Shown here: piece after piece, positions 20,483 to 31,011 of the stretch
Numbering within the stretch: the first letter of the stretch is position 1
Layout: each line of letters starts with the position of its first letter
The notes under the pieces: model-generated
What the model was told of the DNA's origin: nothing
The model's input: the letters and a program-made list of their open reading frames with translations, nothing else
Databases searched by the model: none
Assembly: GCF_027579695.1 (NCBI RefSeq)
Contig: NC_083570.1
Location: 7,860,793 to 7,924,792 of the forward strand
DNA from: Neoarius graeffei
Taxonomy: Eukaryota > Chordata > Actinopteri > Siluriformes > Ariidae
DNA: 64,000 nucleotides
Direction of reading: 5' to 3'
Program-made: the position numbers and the translations under genes

Positions 20483-20791
20483 TGTAGCGGTTCAGTATTG
20501 GTGGGTGGAGCACAGAGGATGGCAGGACAGAGATCAGGTTCATAATAGCGTTTATTGCCACACTTTTCAGTCTAACAATCTTTCACATAAATAGACACAC
20601 ACCCACGGCTGGCGTCTTATTCAGGGGTGAGCTCCTCTGCTCTCGCTCTCCCTCCTTAAGTAGGGCGCGGTCGCTGGGAAGACACACAAACACAGGTTAA
20701 TTGCTCTCAGGTGTAGTGATTCTGCCACTTACCTTCCCTGACTCCGCCCTCTTGTCACAGACCAGCGCTTGACCATGCCCCCACTGGCACA
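20483..20791 (-). mobile_element. Gypsy-type solo LTR (fossil) in Tc1
   Basis: A 309-bp insertion (plus TGTAGCGG...TGGCACA) interrupts the Tc1 transposase between matching ends, with a perfect 5-bp target duplication gaaac at 20478-20482 and 20792-20796. On the minus strand it has an acttaag-type promoter region and an AATAAA signal (plus tttatt near 20555). The internal part is gone, as after LTR-LTR recombination. Confidence 0.85.
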
Positions 20792-21046
20792 GAAACATTT
20801 AAATGTCTTGGAATGGCTTGAACAAAGCCCAGACCTCAAACCAATTGAGAATCTGTGGCATAACTTGAAGATTGCTGTACACCAACGCAACCCATCTAAC
20901 TTGAAGGAGTGTGAGCAGTTTTGCCTTGATGAATGGGCAAAAATCCCAGTGGCTAGATGTGCTAAGCTAACAGGGACATACCCCAAGAGACTTGCAGCTG
21001 TAATTGCAGCAAAAGGTGGCTCTACAAAGTATTGACTTTGGGGGGT

Positions 21047-21452
21047 TGTAAGATTGTATGTGTGTTCTCGTGCATAGCTGTACTGAACTTATGACCCTTT
21101 CACACCCTGGTAAACGTGCATAATCGCGAGAACATACTCTTTTATTTTCTCTGTACCTTCTAGTTTCGCTGAAACCACATTCCTGGTTCCTCCTGTTCTA
21201 GGGGGTGTATGGTCTGCTCTTTCATGTATAATAAAAACGACTCCTTATCTGGCGAGTTGACCTTGTGCCCCCGAGCCCCTTACTTATCTTGTCACGCAAG
21301 CTTCTGATGTATATAAACCCTGCTCTCTCTGTGTATCGTTGAGCAGTGCTTGAATAAACCAGATTGATTTAACTCGTGTGGTTTGTTTTAACCCTGCTCC
21401 AGAGCGCTCTTACGTCAACGCATCTGAACTGAGACAGACACAGGTTCTAACA
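21047..21452 (+). repeat. ERV-B 5' LTR
   Basis: TGTAAG...TCTAACA, 406 bp, with a TATA box (tatataaa near 21310) and AATAAA at 21353-21358. From the polyadenylation signal onward it resembles the ERV-A LTR (aataaaccagattgatttaa), but U3 does not. Confidence 0.93.
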
Positions 21453-21455
21453 ATT

Positions 21456-21473
21456 TGGTGACCCCGACGTGAT
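21456..21473 (+). other. ERV-B primer binding site, tRNA-Trp
   Basis: tggtgaccccgacgtgat begins three bases after the LTR and is a full 18-base complement of the tRNA-Trp 3' end. Confidence 0.9.
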
Positions 21474-21526
21474 ACTCTCAATCAGGTAAGACATGTTTGA
21501 TTGACTACCTGGTTGGCAGTAGTTTC

Positions 21527-21590
21527 GTAGTGTCCTACGGAGGACAGTTTTCCCTGGTTCGAGTCCAGGAAGAGCGCGCTATACAAATTT
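21527..21590 (+). other. ERV-B leader hairpin unit with T-arm-like stem-loop
   Basis: One copy of the unit duplicated in ERV-A. It contains GTCC-tacgga-GGAC and then CCTGG-TTCGAGT-CCAGG (21553-21569). The first hairpin differs from ERV-A by a paired change (GTCC/GGAC against GCCC/GGGC), which keeps base pairing. Confidence 0.7.
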
Positions 21591-21642
21591 GTACTATATT
21601 TGTTGTCTGTTCCTCTTCAGATCCGTTTGTTGTCATTGTACG

Positions 21643-23281
21643 ATGGGAAGCTCGTTCCCTAAGCCTGCGCCAGGGGAAACCCCGGCCGAATGGATGACTA
21701 GGTGCGGTTTCGCTTATTATGTTTCTCCTTGGCTCGATAATTTGGCAGGTTGGACCGAGGCCAACCCTCAAATTCCTTCATATCCTCGTCAAGGTACTTT
21801 CGATCCCGGTTATCTTGCATCAGCCTATCGCATGATTTATGAGGGATTAGGGGACCCCGGATGGGATCGCCCGTATATGCGGGAAGGATATGCCAAATGG
21901 TATGATATGAAGAAGATTTGGGATAATTTTAAACAGGCTTATACTCCCCGTTCAGTCCTGAAATCCATCCCGAAGCCTCGGGCTGCACCCGTCACCAAGG
22001 AAACGGAGGAGGCGGCGCTAGGAAAATCCAAATCTCATTCTGCTCCTCCAGCCTCGTTAGACAGTAAACCTCCGCCTTATAGTAAGGCTGGAAAAATTAC
22101 TGGTAAATCGTCGTCATCTGTAAAAACGATTCCTAAAATTTATCCGTCCCTGGCTGCTGTGTCTGCGTGCCCCCCCCCCCACGGTTGACAGAGGGCAGCG
22201 TCCCGGAGGGATAAAGGGTGCGCCTGCATCAGCCAAGAACGGCAAAGACGAAGAAAGTAGTGACGATACCGATGATGACACTGATGATGACGATTGGGAT
22301 AATCCCGACGATGTGGGACCAGACGCCGGCTCGCGTCCTTATCCGCCACAAAACGCTGCTTGTGTATGGGTTGCAAAGCGCAGTGGTATTGATATAACTC
22401 CTCCGTCCCCGTCGGCTCTTAAGGACATCATCTCACTTCTTCCGTCACCCGACAAGCCTCTGCTCTTCGTTGATCAGTTAATTAATGTTTCTCGTAACTG
22501 TCAGCTAACGGGAGCCGACTACCGGTTTATTCTGCAAAATAAATTAGGAGGCGCATATGATGAGACAGCCCTGTTAGAAAACGTACAGGTCCTCCGCCCC
22601 GTCAATGATCAAGCTGAAAATATTAAGGAAGAGTATGAAGGGGATGACGGTCGCCCGCGTCGGCGCACCGTGACTACCTTCTTTTGGAAGGACACGCCGA
22701 ACGCACTGCAGCAGCTTCGTGAGCAATTGACGCGATACCTGCTCGCCTTAAAACAAGCAAATAGAGACCTGTCACAGGTCACTAACTGCAAACAGGAGCG
22801 TTCTGAGCTGACGTCGGCCTTTTGGAAACGCTTTGGGGAAGTTTGGCAACATTTGGGAGGTCTTGAACTTGATTTGGCAAACCCGAACCCAATGTTCTTG
22901 TCCACCTTTCTGTCTAATTGTCGCCCCGAAATACAGAGCGTTTTAAAACATCACTGGAGTGACCGGAATAATCTGGTCCTCCGTCAGGCCGGGGAGCGGG
23001 TGCGCACGCTGGAGAGCGATGGTCTTTTAGACTGTAAAACGAATAAAGCATGTTTATCCGTCGTGCCGGGCGGACGAGCGGAGGGACGACAGGAGAGGGG
23101 TCGCCGAACGGGACCGCGCGGCGGGGGAGGGAGGAGAAATGGAAAGTGCCACTATTGTGGAAAAGAGGGGCACTGGATAAGAGAATGTCATGCGAAACAG
23201 CGAGATGAGCAGGAACGCGAGAAACCCGTCATGCGCGCCGGTTCAAGCCCCACAGGGCAGAGAGATCCTGCCCGCCCATAG
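21643..23281 (+). pseudogene. gag: ERV-B gag (matrix, capsid, nucleocapsid), broken
   Basis: It starts MGSSFPKPAPGETPAEW with glycine 2 for myristoylation. Matrix is followed by a proline- and lysine-rich linker, an acidic stretch, a capsid with FFWKDTPNALQQLREQL and FWKRFGEVWQHLGG, and a nucleocapsid with an Arg/Gly-rich tract and one CCHC knuckle, CHYCGKEGHWIREC. The closest match in the window is ERV-A gag. The region is broken once or so. Confidence 0.85.
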
Positions 23282-23317
23282 GGCTGCCCTCAGAGCGATG
23301 AAACCCCGACCGTTGCT

Positions 23318-26300
23318 ATGTTAAATCTTTTATTCAGCTCCCCTCTTAACGAAGATCTTCCCACTATTGTTTTATGCCTGGCAGGGACTGAATATCCTTT
23401 TTTACTCGACACCGGGGCTACCATGTCCTCAGTGGGGAGGAAATATGCGGGTCCTTTATCTACACGGTCTGTAAGCTCTGTGGGAATAGAAGGGGTTCCT
23501 TTCCATTCCAGTTGCACGCCCCCCCTTTCTGTTACTTGTGCCCTTGATCCTTTACTGAAGTTTTCTCACTCCTTTGTTTGCATGCCTGATTGCCCTTTTA
23601 ATCTTTTAGGTCGCGACCTCATGAGTCTTCTCGGACTCTCGATCTCCTTTAGTGGCTCACACATGGTTGTTGACATACCAGACGAAACCTCGTCGGCTGC
23701 TCTTGCCCTCACCTCTCTTTCTCTCCCCCATAACCTTCTCAATGCTGCTTGTGCCGTTACCTGCCTCACACCCTCTCTTTCTGATCTCCCAGCTTCTCTT
23801 TGGGCGGAACATAAGGACGAGGTGGGCTTTGTTAACTGTACCCCTTACGAGGCGGTCATTAAACACTCTTCGCCAGTATATGTAAAACAGTACCCCCTTT
23901 CCCCAGCTAAACTGTCTGGCATTGATGATGTTCTGTGTTCTCTCCTAGAGCAAGGTGTGGTTGTTCCCTGTGTCAGCCCTTATAACACTCCAGTGAACCC
24001 GGTGCAGAAGCCCAACGGCACGTGGCGTTTCACCCAGGATTTGCGTAAGATTAATGAGTTAATTATCCCAGTCGCCCCATTAGTTCCAGACGTTCCCTCT
24101 CTTATGGCCTCGATTCCGTGTGAACATGCGTTTTTCTCTGTGATTGATCTCTGTTCTGCCTTTTTCAGCGTCCCTGTGGGCCACGACACGCAGCCCCTGT
24201 TCGCTTTTACGCACAGGGGAAAGCAGTACACATGGACCAGGTTACCCCAAGGATATGTCGATTCCCCCGCGGTTTTTACAGCCGTAGTGAGGGACGCCTT
24301 GGCCGGTTTGTGCCTCCCCTCGGGCTCCTCCGTGCTCCAATACGCGGATGATCTTCTGGTAACGGCGGAGGACGAGGACCTTTGCGCTAAAGCCACACTC
24401 GCTCTCCTCTCTCTTCTGGCGCAAGAAGGTTTCAAGGTCTCACGAACTAAGCTTCAGTTCTGCCTCCCCAATGTTCGATATCTGGGTCACGATCTCTCCC
24501 AGGGCTCCCGCAGGCTCAGCCCCGAGCGTGTGCAGGTCATCCTAGACACTCAGGTGCCTGCCACCAAACACGCCCTCATGGCTTTTCTGGGACTTATCAA
24601 TTACTGCCGCCAGTGGATTCCTGACTGTTCCACCTATGACAAGTGTCTGCGCTCTGCAATTCTGCACTCGGACCCTTTGACTCAGCCCCTGGTGTGGTCT
24701 GATGAGATGCTGACGGCCTTCAGGGCCTTGAAACAGGCTTTATGCTCGGCCCCTGCTCTCGGACTTCCGAATTACCGTTTGCCGTTTCATTTATATGTGT
24801 GCAACCAGCAGGGAACTGCGTCTGGGGTTTTGGCGCAGGAGCACGGGGGGGGTATGCGGCCTTGTGCGTTCCTCTCTAAAACTCTTGATTCTGTGGCACA
24901 GGGCCTCCCTGCTTGCCTCAGGGCGGTGGCTGCATGTGCTGTCATGGTCACGGACGCTGAACGGCTGGTTTTGTCTCACCCGCTCGTTCTCCACACCTCA
25001 CATGATGTAGTGCACGTTTTAAAGAACCTCAGTACCCAGCATTTATCTGCGCAGCGTCGCTCTGGATACGAGTCTATTCTTTTGGCCACCGAAAACCTTA
25101 CTGTTAAGCCCTCCTCCTCCTTTGATTCTCTCGCGCACGCGCTTCAGCGCCTCCTCAATTCACAGGATGATTTTCTTCCTTCTGAAACACACGACTGCAT
25201 TTCTAGCATTCTTTTCGAGACAAGTATCCGCCCCGACTTACGCTCCACCCCGTTACTTTCAGGTGATTCGCTGTTCGTGGATGGCTCGTGTTCACGCCCC
25301 TCTGACGGCGTCTTTGTGTGTGGTTATTCTGTGTGCCGCCTTCCTGATGAAACTGTTGAAGCTTTTTCTCTTCCTTTCTCCTCGGCTCAGGCTGCCGAAC
25401 TATACGCTCTAACCCGTGCATGTGTTATTGCCCAGGACACAGACGTCACTATCTACACTGATTCACGTTACGCTTTCGGCGTTGCTCACGACTTTGGTCG
25501 GATTTGGGCTTCGCGTGGGTTCACCACTGCAGACGGTAAGCCCATTTCTCATTCTTCGCTTGTTACTGATTTAATCACCGCCTGTCTTCTCCCGCGCTCT
25601 TTAGCCATTGTTAAGACTCGTGCTCATTGTATTGGGGACTCTTTTGAGATCAGGGGAAACTCTCTCGCCGATCGCATTGCCAAAGCCGCGGCTGCCTCCG
25701 GTGTTTTTCCGCCTTCGCTTACTCTCTCCCTGGTCTCATCCAGTCGCATGATTAGTGCCGTTCTTCCGGACATTGACTTGATCTCCCTCCAGGCCTCCGC
25801 TTCGGCCTCAGACAACCATTTCTGGGACTCATGCGGCGCGCAGCCGTCTGACGGCGTTCGGATCGATGCTCAGGGCCGCCTTTGTTTGCCTAGACATTGC
25901 ACTCCTTTCCTCGTCCGCGAGTTTCATGGTCCCACTCACCGCGGACGAAGGGGGGTAGTGGAGGATTTATCCAAAATATTTTGCATCGACAAAATACACA
26001 CCGATGTACATCACATTCTAGACAGATGTTTAACGTGCGCACAGAATAATCCATCTAAACCAGGCGCGGTACATCAGCACCTTCCCATACCTGACACGCC
26101 GTTCCAGGAATGGCAGATTGACTTTACTCACATGCCAAAACAGGGCCCCTTTAAGTATCTCTTGGTCATGGTCGACAAATTTTCACGATGGGTGGAGGCT
26201 TTCCCTTGCGGGAAAGAAGACGCTCGCACGGCGGTAAACAAATTGACGCAAGAAATCATTCCGCGTTATGGTCTCCCGGTAGGGATAGACTCTGACAAAG

Positions 26301-26904
26301 GTACGCCGTTCACCTCTAAGGTGACACAAGAACTGTGTAAAGACTTAAAGATCCATTGGCGTTTCCACATCCCGTACCATCCGCAGTCCTCCGGCATTGT
26401 GGAGCGCGCAAACAGAACAATCAAGGGTAAGCTGCGTAAAGCCATGCAAGAAGCTGGTACTAAAAATTGGGTACAAGTTTTGCCTTAGTCCTCGCTGACA
26501 TGCGAATGACCGCTCAAGTGGCCCTCGACAACCTGTCTCCGTATGAGCTCGTGATGGGCCGGCCTTTTCCTACACCCTGGCGCAGAGGTATGCAGGCTAT
26601 AGGAACGAGTGATCTTGATGTACATCTCAGTGAGTACGCCGTGGGTCTCATGCGGGTGTTGGATGAGTACTGGACGAGACTAAATTCCAAAAAGCCTCCC
26701 ATTCCTGAGGCACCCACTCACCCCTTTGAGGTAGGGGATAAAGTGTTGGTAAAGAAATTTGCGAAATTAGGCGCTCCTTTGGAGGAACCGCCCTACAGTG
26801 AACCCACGGATGTGCTCGCTGTAACTCGAACGGCTGTACTAACTGACCTTTTTCCACAGTGGATTCACGCCAGCCAAATCAAGAAGGCTCCAATAGTAAA
26901 TTGA
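23318..26904 (+). pseudogene. pol: ERV-B pro-pol (protease, RT, RNase H, integrase)
   Basis: Protease (LLDTGATMSS), reverse transcriptase (LPQGY, QYADDLLV), RNase H (FVDGS, IYTDSRYAF), and integrase with HRGRRG, CLTCAQ, IDFTHMP, DSDKGTPF and ERANRTIKGK follow in the class I order. It is highly similar to ERV-A pol along the whole length. The gag-pol junction has the separate-frame layout of the family. The region is nearly whole, with about one break. Confidence 0.88.
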
Positions 26905-27025
26905 ATCTATGATGATGATGTCTAACAGGTTTTTGTGTTACAGAAGGTTGTTGTGACAACAGCTGACGGCCTTTTCAGGGATCCTCTCCCCAGCATCTGG
27001 AATAATCCGGTTTCGGCTGATCTAC

Positions 27026-27036
27026 AAAGAGGGGAT
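27026..27036 (+). other. ERV-B internal polypurine-like tract
   Basis: aaagaggggat repeats the core of the 3' polypurine tract ~300 bases upstream of the LTR, between pol and env, as in ERV-A. Confidence 0.5.
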
Positions 27037-27117
27037 GGTCGGTGCGTCCCGCAGACTTCTGAACTGAGGAATCTGGAAGACACGTGAGCCTGGGCTACCT
27101 TCAACTATCTACATCCT

Positions 27118-27303
27118 GTGGACACAGAAAGAACAAAGTCAGTGACCAGTATGACTTTCCTTCTGGTATTGGTCTTAGCGCTTGGAGCAGGGAATCCCGC
27201 TCAAGCCAGCCACGAGGACAACGTTTTTTGGCAATTTGCCAATTGGACTGCTAAACAACATACTAATCAGTCTTGTTATGTCTGTCAATACGTTAGAGTC
27301 TAA
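27118..27303 (+). pseudogene. ERV-B env remnant
   Basis: A short frame has a hydrophobic signal-like leader (MTFLLVLVLALGAG) and two N-glycosylation sites (NWT, NQS). It resembles the start of the ERV-A remnant. No transmembrane subunit is seen. Confidence 0.6.
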
Positions 27304-27332
27304 ACTGTAGTTATACTCTGTAAACAAAGTAT

Positions 27333-27344
27333 AAAAGAGGGGAT
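27333..27344 (+). other. ERV-B 3' polypurine tract
   Basis: aaaagaggggat lies directly against the 3' LTR start. Confidence 0.8.
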
Positions 27345-27750
27345 TGTAAGATTGTATGTGTGTTCTCGTGCATAGCTGTACTGAACTTATGACCCTTTCA
27401 CACCCTGGTAAACGTGCATAATCGCGAGAACATACTCTTTTATTTTCTCTGTACCTTCTAGTTTCGCTGAAACCACATTCCTGGTTCCTCCTGTTCTAGG
27501 GGGTGTATGGTCTGCTCTTTCATGTATAATAAAAACGACTCCTTATCTGGCGAGTTGACCTTGTGCCCCCGAGCCCCTTACTTATCTTGTCACGCAAGCT
27601 TCTGATGTATATAAACCCTGCTCTCTCTGTGTATCGTTGAGCAGTGCTTGAATAAACCAGATTGATTTAACTCGTGTGGTTTGTTTTAACCCTGCTCCAG
27701 AGCGCTCTTACGTCAACGCATCTGAACTGAGACAGACACAGGTTCTAACA
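27345..27750 (+). repeat. ERV-B 3' LTR
   Basis: A 406-bp LTR, apparently identical to 21047-21452. The ggggt target duplication follows at once. Confidence 0.93.
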
Positions 27751-28039
27751 GGGGTGAATACCTATTCACATTCCAGATTTCTGTTTTTTCACCTTAATTA
27801 TTGTTTGTGGCACAATTAAACAACAATTTTCACCTTTAAAGTGGTTGGCATGTTGTGTAAATCAAATGGTTCTAACCCCCCAAATCCATTTTAATTCCAG
27901 CTTGTAATGTGACAAAACAGGACAAACACCAAGGGGGATGAATACTTTTGCGAGACACTTTATAATGGTGCAAGGAATTGATCCAGAATGTGGCAGCAAT
28001 GCAATAATAAGGATGCTGGCTGCCTTTCAACACAAGAAA

Positions 28040-29480
28040 GAAGAAGAAGCAGACAGGAAGTGTGAACCCTTCAGGTGTGTTAGTAAATCTCAAGTGGGGT
28101 ATTGACAAAGAAACAATGATCATTCTCTATAAATCTTTAATTTTATCATGTCTTGATTATGATTGGGAAGTTTATGATACTGCATGTATTTCTAGGAAAA
28201 GACAATTAGATGTTATTCAAAATCAATGCCTTAGAATCTGCATTGGTGCTCTTCAATGTACTCCTATCTCTGTTTTGGAGATAGACTGCTCGATTATACC
28301 TTTGGACCTAAGAAGAGAATTCAAACAAACTCAAAGTGCAATTAAATATAGATCTTTTGAAGATCATCCAACAACAACAAAAAAGTTTTTTTGGCAGAAC
28401 AAAATTGTGACCTTTTGTCCTATATTTTCTAAAGTTGTTCGTTTGGTTAATAGTCTTCCGGTTCCAGCTTGCAATCCTTTGGTTGATCCTTTTCCATTCT
28501 GGGAATCCCAATCTCCAAAAGTTGACTTGGATTTAGTCGCTAAAATCTCTAAACAAGAGGATAGTAGTTGCTGCATGTTACAATCGTCATTAGAACACAT
28601 TCAACTCAAATACAATCAACACTTAGATATATTTACTGATTGTTCACATAAAGATTTTGATTGTACATCTGGTGTTGTAATTCCAAGTCAAAATATTCAA
28701 AAAGATTATAAAATCTCAAATGGTACTATTTTTAGAACTGAGTTATGAGCAATTACAAAGGCTTTGGAACTTCTTATTGATAAACCTCGCTTTCAAAGTG
28801 TGATATTTTCTGATATTCCTTGTCTGCCTTACAGAAAATTCAAAAGGAAGATAATGAGAGAATTATTAGCTTTCCGATATCTTATGTACAAGTTTTATCT
28901 TATGGGTGGTAAGGTTGTTTTTTGTTGGATTCCAGCTCCTGTGAGTATTGAAGGAAATGAAATGGCTGATAAATTGGCCAGAAGATCAGTAAATAAAACC
29001 TATTATGACATTCATTACCCTTTTACCACTTCTGATATTACAAAACATATCAAAGATGCTATTTTTACAATATGGCAAGACGGATGGGAAAATTGCCAAA
29101 CTGGTAGATTCTTCAACCAACTTGAACCAAATATTGCAACACATACCACATATTCTGACAGAAACAAACACAGGAGAATTACAAGACTGAGATTTGGAAA
29201 ATATCTATTGAATGATACACAATTTCTTTTTTAAAAAATAACCTCCAATCAGTGTCCAACTTGTGGTGTAAAAGCATGTCAAACACCTGCTTCTAGATTG
29301 TATCAAATATCCAAACTTTCATGATAAAATTATTCAAAAAATGGGAAATAAACAATTAGATATTAAAATTAAAAACTTACTTTTACATAAATAATTTTAT
29401 GACATAAGTTTATTATTGAAAAAGAAATAAAATTAATTTTGAAAAAAAAGAAACTTGTATTTAATGTGTGTGTGCTTGGT
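28040..29480 (+). mobile_element. I-type LINE remnant with RNase H, copy 1
   Basis: Codons 28062-28748 encode the thumb/connection after RT (LILSCLDYDWEVYDTACISR, QNQCLRICIGALQCTPISVL) and the start of an RNase H domain (DIFTDCS). After a stop, 28764-29234 continues RNase H (VIFSD, FCWIPAPVSIEGNEMADKLA). RNase H after RT marks the I group of LINEs. The motifs are eroded: the usual TDGS is TDCS and the PAHVGI histidine is lost (PAPVSI). The RT core and endonuclease are absent. The AT-rich 3' end runs to ~29480. The same remnant is present in the second duplication copy at 57.0-60.05 kb. Confidence 0.75.
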
Positions 29481-29493
29481 CACAATATGAACT

Positions 29494-29849
29494 CATCTCA
29501 TCTCATCTCATTATCTCTAGCCGCTTTATCCTTCTAGAGGGTTGCAGGCAAGCTGGAGCCTATCCCAGCTGACTACGGGCGAAAGGCGGGGTACACCCTG
29601 GACAAGTCGCCAGGTCATCACAGGGCTGACACATAGACGCAGACAACCATTCACACTCACATTCACACCTACGCTCAATTTAGAGTCACCAGTTAACCTA
29701 ACCTGCATGTCTTTGGACTGTGGGGGAAACCGGAGCACCCGGAGGAAACCCACACGGACACGGGGAGAACATGCAAACTCCGCACAGAAAGGCCCTCGCC
29801 AGCCCCGGGGCTCGAACCCGGACCTTCTTGCTGTGAGGCGACAGTGCTA
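29494..29849 (-). mobile_element. 5'-truncated tRNA-SINE, present only in duplication copy 1
   Basis: Minus-strand copy of the window's SINE that ends at the gctaac of its A-box region, so the tRNA head is clipped. A 12-bp target duplication acaatatgaact flanks it (29482-29493 and 29850-29861). The paralogous site near 60085 has no SINE. Confidence 0.88.
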
Positions 29850-29861
29850 ACAATATGAACT

Positions 29862-31011
29862 AGTAGTTCCAATACTTATAGGACGCCAAATCACTTGGAG
29901 TGGGAGCGTCCCTAAAAGAAGCTCAAGTTAGTAAATCTCCTCAGTTGTGAGCCGTGTTTATTCTGGACAGATGTCCTGTTTATGATCTCGCCTCGTCTCT
30001 GCCTTTCCCTTTGATTTTAATGATATTTCTGGTGGATGGGGTTTGAACCCTGCACTAACTGGGATTAGATAAAGTCTTGTGTTAACACTACTAGCAGATT
30101 CCTTTCTTCTGCCTTTCAGGAGATTCATTTCAGTCTGTTAACAATGTTAAAATGACCCAAGGGTAAAATGACCTGTGTCAGTGTGGGTTTCCTCCTGGTT
30201 CTCCGGTGTTCTCCTCCTTCTCAAAGACATATCTAATGACTGATTGAGGCGAATCAGGATCTCTGATCTCAAACATATTCATCTACCGACTTAATTTCGA
30301 TCTCAACAATCTGTTCATGAGAAAGAATTCTTCATCAACCCAGAATAACGTTCTTGATAAAACATGATGTCAGAAATAAAACAGGATGAGGCATGCTGCT
30401 CCAGGAAACTAATCTGCGATGAGGTGGTGGGATGTGACCCAACACAAAGTGGATTAGTTTCCATTAACAGCACGTCATGAAGGGTTCAGGCACTCGTGAA
30501 GCCTGGAGCACTCATACTGAGTGAAATGGAGATTATGTTTAATAAAGATCCACTTTTGTGATTTCTATTAGCAATAAACAATGCAAAATCAATAAAATAC
30601 GGTTTTCCTTCCTGACAGCTGCGTCCTCCTCACTTTTAAAATGGCTCCAACATTCTTTAGGGATGAAGATCAGTTTAAAGATGTCACGAGGAAAAAGCTG
30701 TTCAAGGGAAACAATTGTAATTTATCAACAAGGCTGAAAGTTGTGCTTGAGGTGTCAGTAGGTGGAAAAGTCCAGAAAATTAAGATCCATTCTGTGAGTA
30801 TTTCATGAAATTAATCCTAATCAGTGCAGCTACATGGGTTATATTTCTGCACTGAAGGGAGATGAAATGGTTAATAGAGGAGTGTTCATGATCTCTCTGT
30901 TTGTGCTCCTCCTCTTCCTCTATTGCTCTTTCACACACAGAACCAGGAAGTAACTCCTCATTTCAGAGAAAACAAACTGTTCTCTCTCTCTCTCTCTGTG
31001 AGTTCAGGAAA
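29862..31011. other. finTRIM copy 1 upstream region
   Basis: Non-coding sequence, conserved in the paralogous copy (60085-61253) and therefore older than the duplication. It should contain promoter and 5' UTR, but no TATA box or interferon-response element could be assigned with confidence. A short CT microsatellite lies just before the start codon (30980-30996). Confidence 0.45.

Larger units (their letters stand above)
21047..27750 (+). mobile_element. ERV-B: class I (gamma/epsilon-like) provirus with two LTRs
   Basis: A 6.7-kb provirus runs 5' LTR, tRNA-Trp primer site, leader, gag, pro-pol, env remnant, polypurine tract, 3' LTR. The 406-bp LTRs look identical by eye, so the insertion is very recent. 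A perfect 5-bp target duplication ggggt flanks it (21042-21046 and 27751-27755). The paralogous Tc1 at 56.7 kb keeps the uninterrupted site. Its gag-pol is close to ERV-A. It has a small number of breaks (about two or three) and only a remnant of env. Confidence 0.93.
20140..27965 (+). mobile_element. Tc1-like DNA transposon, copy 1 (split by two LTR insertions)
   Basis: Three blocks belong to one Tc1 element. 20140-20482 encodes the transposase centre, with the second catalytic region as QQDNDPKHSVKATLEWF. 20792-21046 encodes the end: HLNVLEWLEQSPDLKPIENL, then DEWAKIPVARCAKLTGTYPK to a stop after GGSTKY. 27751-27965 is the 3' non-coding end (tttctgttttttcacc and gatgaatacttttgcgagac). The DPKH and SPDLNPIENLW-type motifs are hallmarks of the DDE transposase. 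A stop codon interrupts the frame near 20405 and the N-terminal DNA-binding part is missing. A solo LTR and ERV-B lie inside it, so Tc1 is older than both. Confidence 0.85.

Noticed and set aside
23290-25815. Reverse-strand frames across ERV-B pol
   Set aside because: They overlap a well-supported pol in another frame and show no motifs; the same holds for plus-strand frames across ERV-A.
30901-31011. Upstream in-frame ATG extending finTRIM copy 1 by 37 residues
   Set aside because: The extension runs through a CT repeat whose length differs in copy 2 and gives unrelated residues there, so MAEAS is the conserved start.
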